NCBI GenBank assembly: GCA_024529925.1
Contig: JAFEUB010000794.1
Location: 1,371,501-1,435,500 of the forward strand
Source of the DNA: Ophthalmolycus amberensis
Lineage: Eukaryota; Chordata; Actinopteri; Perciformes; Zoarcidae
DNA length: 64,000 nucleotides
Direction of reading: 5' to 3'
Below the pieces are notes generated by a model. The model was not told where the DNA came from, did not search any database, and saw only the letters and a list, made by a program, of their open reading frames with translations. The position numbers and the translations under genes were made by a program. Shown here one piece after another: positions 61,201 through 64,000 of the stretch. The number at the start of each line of letters is the position of its first letter. The first letter of the stretch is position 1.

Positions 61201-62425
61201 CTCATTGGAGCAGGAATGTTGAAGTGCAGCTAATAAAAAAGGCGAAGCAAAAATGGGCTACCAATAACAACTTCTTTCTTCAATTTGAATAAGTGAAAAG
61301 CTGTCCTTTCTTAGTAGCAAAGGCAGAATTAGTTTTTTGTTAATTTTAAGCATGATTGGGTTTGTGTCGTGGTGTGTGAACATTAAATGTTAAAATAAAC
61401 TTAAAAGTGGAGACGGACCGATAAATCGGCCAGCCAATATAAGCATGGTCCACACATTTCCTGTTAAGTATATTTCCCCACAAGTAAAAATAAAAGCTAA
61501 AGATATATACATTGAACACAGTGTCATCATTTCACAAATCATGTTCAGTACTTATTTTGGTAACAATTCCTATTTCATGGATCCTCCGCAAAAATTGTTG
61601 TTCTAGTTAAGTGTGTGTGTAAGTAAATGAGTATCTGCTGATATATCATAAAAACTCAAATACTAAAAACGAATTCATTGCTGCAAGTGTTTGCAATTTA
61701 AAATCCATTGTCAGTCGAGCTTTCCTTTGAACTTACAATATTGGCAAAAAATGAAAAAGTGCTTTCACAATTGAATTTGAATAATACATTTTTTTTGCAC
61801 CCATGAAAAGAAAAGAAAATGATTTGACTTATGGCAGCATTATAAGTCAATATTATCAAAGGCTGATGTGGAACACTACGCAAGTGGGACAGTGTGTAAT
61901 CTAAAACCCTGTTGGAGGTGTGTGTGTGTGTGTGGTGTGTGTGTGTGTGTGTGTGTGTGAAAACAGATTGATAGATATGTATGTATTGCAATTTAAAGCT
62001 TCTTGAATGTTTTCATAAATACATATGAATACCTTCACAGGGGCAACACAATGTGCAAAGCTACCAGCTAAGATAACTCATTATAAGCTATTGCACAAGC
62101 TGCATTTTTCTTTTCATTCCCTCACAATCATTCTATTCATAACTGTCAGCCATAAATGTTTTCAGCTGTATCTCCGAGTTGTCACAATTCACCACTGTCA
62201 AGGACGTGACGTCAAGCAACTTAATTGGGCTTCTCTTTGTGCGTAGGTACCCCGACATGCCCTGTGCTGCTGACGTTGTGGCTACCTTAGATCAACAGGC
62301 TCTTGCGTCCATCCTCACTGCATATGGGGAAGAAAGACACGCCAGGAAAATAGCTTCAGCCATTGTGAAGGCACGCCGCGTCAACCCCATCACCCAGACA
62401 CAGCAGCTGGCCAGCGTGGTGGCAG
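29214..62425 (+). CDS. mettl15: mettl15, mitochondrial 12S rRNA m4C methyltransferase (5' part, residues 1-246)
   Basis: METTL15 is the mitochondrial RsmH homologue that N4-methylates a cytosine of 12S rRNA using S-adenosylmethionine. Coding exons: 29214-29444, 49834-49970, 60842-61033, 62247-62425, with matching phases. The N-terminal ~43 residues are rich in R, K, W and S and lack acidic residues, as expected for a mitochondrial presequence. Then come HTPVLLKEVLHYL, SAM-binding motif I LDMTFGGGGHT (80-90), ALDRDP (104-109), the family motif DAGCSSMQMD (156-165), RGFSLSKDGPLDMRMDGER and YPDMPCAADVV, QQLASVVAG. The last exon ends at residue 246 plus one base; the remaining C-terminal part (human protein about 407 residues) is beyond 64000. 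Identified from remembered family sequence, not a search. Confidence 0.95.
33713..33760. repeat. dispersed repeat, copy 1
   Basis: The sequence from GGGGTTAATATGATCTTGTC is about 80 percent identical over ~47 bp to 34060-34106. Continuation through TTTTGGGCCAGCTGAG resembles a vertebrate dispersed repeat, possibly LINE-derived. Confidence 0.45.
34060..34106. repeat. dispersed repeat, copy 2
   Basis: Begins GGGGTAATATGATCTCGTC; same orientation as the copy about 350 bp upstream. Confidence 0.45.
35061..35121. repeat. (TG)n microsatellite
   Basis: TG repeats with one TA interruption, followed by a short GA run. Confidence 0.95.
39978..39993. repeat. poly-G run (16 G)
   Basis: Follows GGCTGGCTGGCT; G-rich enough to form a quadruplex; length may be imprecise. 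Confidence 0.9.
41815..41841. mobile_element. DNA transposon end (fragment)
   Basis: TACCTAATAGAGTGGCCACTGAGTGTA matches the common teleost terminus CCTAATAAAGTGGCCACTGAGTG in its core. The opposite end was not found within about 600 bp, so this is a fragment or a decayed element. Confidence 0.45.
42207..42241. repeat. perfect 14-bp hairpin
   Basis: ACCGCTGTCCAAGG (42207-42220), loop ATCAGCA, then CCTTGGACAGCGGT (42228-42241): a perfect inverted repeat in intron DNA, with no T-run after it. Function unknown. Confidence 0.9.
45556..45584. repeat. (CACT)n microsatellite
   Basis: About seven copies of the tetranucleotide CACT. Confidence 0.9.
49120..49180. repeat. teleost interspersed repeat fragment
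   Basis: AAGATGGTGAAACGGCAGCC then CACAAACCAAT and TCCATTTCTTATTCAGAGTC resemble a very common teleost dispersed repeat (AAGATGGCG ... CAGTCCACAAACCAATGGGTGACG ... TCTTATATACAGTCTATGG). It sits in intron 2 of mettl15. Confidence 0.5.
49834..49970 (+). CDS. mettl15: mettl15 exon 3 (SAM-binding motif I)
   Basis: Acceptor TCTCACATGTAG, donor CACTC|GTAAGT. Encodes VVLDMTFGGGGHTKEILNMV and VLALDRDPTAISLAQQLAKEH, matching FLDMTFGSGGHTKAIL and YALDRDPTAYALAEHL of human METTL15: the glycine-rich SAM loop and the acidic residue after beta2. Confidence 0.96.
50447..50494. repeat. (GA)n-rich tract
   Basis: Two GA runs separated by an A-rich linker; purine-only on the + strand apart from a few bases. 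Confidence 0.85.
51940..51968. repeat. (CA)n microsatellite
   Basis: About 13 CA units with one CG step near the start. Confidence 0.95.
54722..54769 (+). CDS. mettl15: possible 48-nt cassette exon of mettl15
   Basis: A pyrimidine-rich tract ends in ATATCCTTCAG|TGG and the segment ends GGAAG|GTAATG. Its 48 nt are open in the phase set by exon 3 and return the same phase to exon 4, so inclusion would add 16 residues (GLQKRVGEEVAVSSGS-like) after serine 123 without breaking the frame. The skipped form aligns better with human METTL15, so if real it is an alternative exon. A chance match is quite possible. Confidence 0.25.
54929..55299. repeat. compound (GT)n/(TA)n microsatellite block
   Basis: About 370 bp of alternating purine-pyrimidine dinucleotides: (GT)n, then long (TA)n with TATG/TGTA variants. 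The many overlapping open frames of Y, I, V, C and H in it are artefacts. Confidence 0.98.
55766..56490 (-). pseudogene. decayed hAT transposon with transposase C-terminus
   Basis: The + strand terminus CAGGGATGGGCTTTGATCAT (55766) and the GGGGGCCACA / GAGGGCCAGATT words are typical of one end of vertebrate hAT elements. From 56490 to about 56130 on the minus strand, fragments in shifting frames spell a hAT C-terminal dimerisation region: FGSTYTCESSF, then HKSKR, then TAFQLMQIGCTN. At least two frameshifts and stops break it. The N-terminal part is not recognisable. Another repeat (55951-56000) lies between the terminus and the coding remnant. Confidence 0.65.
55951..56000. repeat. teleost interspersed repeat fragment
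   Basis: CAATTCAATTTATTTTTGTA then TAGCCCAAAATCACAAATTAC resembles a very common fish dispersed sequence; short remnant inside the hAT pseudogene. Confidence 0.5.
56653..56792. repeat. minisatellite, four perfect 35-bp copies
   Basis: The unit begins CGATGTAGCTGGTATTATGT and ends TAGCAGTTTG; starts at 56653, 56688, 56723 and 56758. I see no differences between the copies. Confidence 0.97.
58642..58815. mobile_element. non-autonomous transposon fragment with CGATATTATC sub-repeats
   Basis: TAGGGGTGGGAATCGCC (58642) followed by reiterated CACGATACGATATTATC-type units is the 5' part of a frequent teleost DNA element, probably hAT-related. The other terminus was not found. The sub-repeats are degenerate, about 18-20 bp each. 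Confidence 0.55.
59474..59530. mobile_element. hAT-like transposon end
   Basis: TAGGGCTGAACGATTAATCG at 59474 matches a well-known vertebrate hAT terminal sequence (TAGGGCTGNACGATTAATCG). The body may extend toward about 59.85 kb but cannot be bounded. Confidence 0.55.
60842..61033 (+). CDS. mettl15: mettl15 exon 4 (RsmH core motif)
   Basis: Acceptor CCTTTCTCCAG, donor GAGAG|GTAAGA. Completes serine 123, then GRVKPLLGRFSELEALL, DAVLLDAGCSSMQMDEAQRG and FSLSKDGPLDMRMDGER, matching GVLMDLGCSSMQLDTPERG and FSLRKDGPLDMRMDGGR in human. An in-frame ATG at 60783 is intronic. Confidence 0.97.
61408..61670. mobile_element. probable decayed DNA element (ATCGGCC type)
   Basis: GACGGACCGATAAATCGGCC at 61411 and TATCTGCTGATATATCATAAAAACTC near 61632 look like the two ends of a teleost non-autonomous element built around ACCGATATATCGGCC words. 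Decayed; borders uncertain. Confidence 0.4.
61917..61959. repeat. (TG)n microsatellite
   Basis: TG repeats with one GG interruption. Confidence 0.95.
62247..62425 (+). CDS. mettl15: mettl15 exon 5
   Basis: Acceptor TTTGTGCGTAG, donor GCAG|GTAGCT. Residues 187-246: YPDMPCAADVVATLDQQALA and SILTAYGEERHARKIASAIV, then TQTQQLASVVAG, almost identical to human METTL15 (YPDMPTAADVVNALDQQALA ... YGEEKHAKKIASAIVQAR). One base (G) is left for the next exon, which lies beyond the window. Confidence 0.97.
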
Positions 62426-64000
62426 GTAGCTACACACTATCCTGACTAATTCCCCCGCAGCATTCTGGAGGCTACGAGGGAAAATAAAACACGAGTGGAG
62501 TTATTAAGGCTGTCTCCCCCACGGGACGCATTTGTCTCAGAAAATGACGTGGACTGTGACTGTAGTCAGTATCCTCTCTCCCGCCTCTGTTTTGGGCGCC
62601 TTTCTTCCACGTCTTCCTTTGAGGGAGCTGAGACAAAAACAGAGCTGGAGGTGGCTGCAACAGAATGCCTTGAAAGCAAACACCTCTCTCTCGCTCTCGC
62701 TCTCTCTTTCCACATTGCTTTTTATGTTCTTTTTCCCTGTTTCTCTGCTCACAAATATGCACACACACATGACACCCTCATGCATAAAGCCGGGATTACA
62801 TTGTTTGTCTTCACCGATGACACTGTGTGTCTCAGCGGCTGAGCGAGTGAGATGTCTTTTCAGTAGTTATTGCACAGAGCAGTATGCAGAGCAGTGTCAC
62901 CGTGGGAGAACAGGTGTGAGTAAGAGCAGCTGTTTGATCTTTCTTGAAGAGCAAAGCGAGTCACCACCAATGTGTATTTCAAACAATCCAAGAGGTTTTG
63001 ATTTAAGAGTTCCAGGGGGGCTCTGTGAACAATTGTGACGTTGATGCTGACAGGAAAAATTTAAAGTCACAGGAGAAATGACGAGGGTAGGAGGATCTGG
63101 TGGCTTTTTAAAAAAAATAGTTTTTTGCACTTTAGCGTGTCTGACACATTCCACAGCAGTTAATGCTGAATTTTCTAGATGAAAATAACAAAAAGTGCAG
63201 CAAAGAACGTGTGACATTTTTACATACATTTTTGTTGTCGGCATTAATTGTTTGCGTCAGCAATGACTGGGTAACCTCGTCTTACAGCATTTGGTCGTTT
63301 ACAGGAGCATGGCTGTGAATGAACAGGGCTTTGAAGTTGTATGCACACCTGGGGCCAAAGCTGTTTGTTTGAGTTCTTTTTTTCAGAAAAGTTATTCTCC
63401 ACTTAATGAAAAATCCTTCAACACATCATTTTGTGTGTACGAAAATGTGGGCTAAAACTTTGCCGTCCCAAGAACAGCTGACAAGTCATATCTGACCCGT
63501 TTCAGATTATCTCTCTCCAAAAGACGTATCTCTAAAAAAGGTATCGTGAATAATCCGCTACCGGCTTTTGTCCACGAAAGTCATGTGTGACCTAAAAATG
63601 TAGCATAAAAAACACATCAACATGGCAAGAGGCAGCCATGGAGACACAACCGCATGTCATCCAGCTTTGAAGGTAACAGAAAGATCCCACAGCCATTAAC
63701 TGTGGTTGTGAAGGTGCCTAAAGAGCCTGGAATGGAAAGCAGAGCAGCTTTGCTGAATTCTACCCAACATGTGACTGAAAGGAACATTTGTTTACTTTGC
63801 TGAATGCTGACGGCAGGAGTCAAGTGAGCTACATTTAGCTACGTTACAGCACCAAATGTATTCAACACAACAACCCAATAAATGGCATAATCACCGCGTG
63901 CGTGTGTGTGTGTGTGTGTGAGAGAGAGAAAAAATAGCCAGTGGGTCGGACATGATGCATTGATTTAGAGATGCCAACAAGCTGTGTAACTTTAATTTCG
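62426..64000 (+). other. mettl15: mettl15 intron 5 (partial)
   Basis: No continuation of the protein (the expected THIATKTFQALRIFVN-type segment) occurs before the window ends. It contains CT-rich sequence near 62.69 kb and a (GT)n tract at about 63898-63920 followed by a short GA run. Confidence 0.8.
63898..63928. repeat. (GT)n(GA)n microsatellite
   Basis: About eleven GT units followed by four GA units. Confidence 0.9.

Larger units (their letters stand above)
61034..62246 (+). other. mettl15: mettl15 intron 4
   Basis: A 1.2-kb intron with a probable DNA-element remnant at 61.41-61.67 kb and a (TG)n tract at 61.92 kb. Confidence 0.85.

Noticed and set aside
62532..63038. 168-codon plus-strand open frame after mettl15 exon 5
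   Set aside because: Does not resemble the METTL15 C-terminus and includes CT-repeat translation (SLSLSLS); the exon 5 donor is strong.

Overview
The window is nuclear DNA of a ray-finned fish, most likely a percomorph teleost. The evidence is vertebrate-type split genes with GT-AG introns, compact but repeat-littered introns, frequent (CA)n, (GA)n and (TA)n microsatellites, and several interspersed sequences typical of teleost genomes (hAT-like ends, MITEs with a TTTATTAGGTACACC-type terminal repeat, a (GATAA)n-tailed retroposon end). There is no bacterial operon, CRISPR array, tRNA or rRNA that I can see.

Two genes account for all the coding evidence. They sit head to head around a short shared promoter at about 27.48-27.62 kb. 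kif18a (kinesin-8 motor) runs leftward on the minus strand. One non-coding first exon is followed by 16 coding exons between 26002 and 3817. Every junction was fixed by reading frame and GT-AG splice sites, and they join into an uninterrupted 864-residue protein, close to the roughly 900 residues of human KIF18A. mettl15 (mitochondrial 12S rRNA N4-cytosine methyltransferase, RsmH family) runs rightward. It has a non-coding exon 1 ending at 27620 and four coding exons at 29214, 49834, 60842 and 62247, giving the first 246 residues; the 3' part lies beyond the window. The same head-to-head pair is known at human 11p14.1.

Layout: 1-3.6 kb is intergenic and holds a promoter-like CCAAT/X-box module; 3.8-27.35 kb is kif18a; 27.35-27.62 kb is the bidirectional promoter with a perfect CRE, CCAAT boxes and a CHR-like element; 27.6-64 kb is mettl15, mostly introns of 20.4 kb and 10.9 kb. 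The introns carry two clear inverted-repeat DNA elements (23.4-23.8 and 24.34-24.79 kb), a decayed hAT transposase fragment (55.77-56.49 kb), a four-copy 35-bp minisatellite (56.65-56.79 kb), a 370-bp GT/TA microsatellite (54.93-55.30 kb) and several other repeat fragments.

No wholly new system is evident. The points most worth checking are the symmetric overlapping upstream ORFs on both transcripts, a possible in-frame 48-bp cassette exon in mettl15, the mitotic-type promoter grammar, a microsatellite that forms the whole polypyrimidine tract of a kif18a acceptor, a nested foldback element, and the isolated X-box/CCAAT module at the left end.
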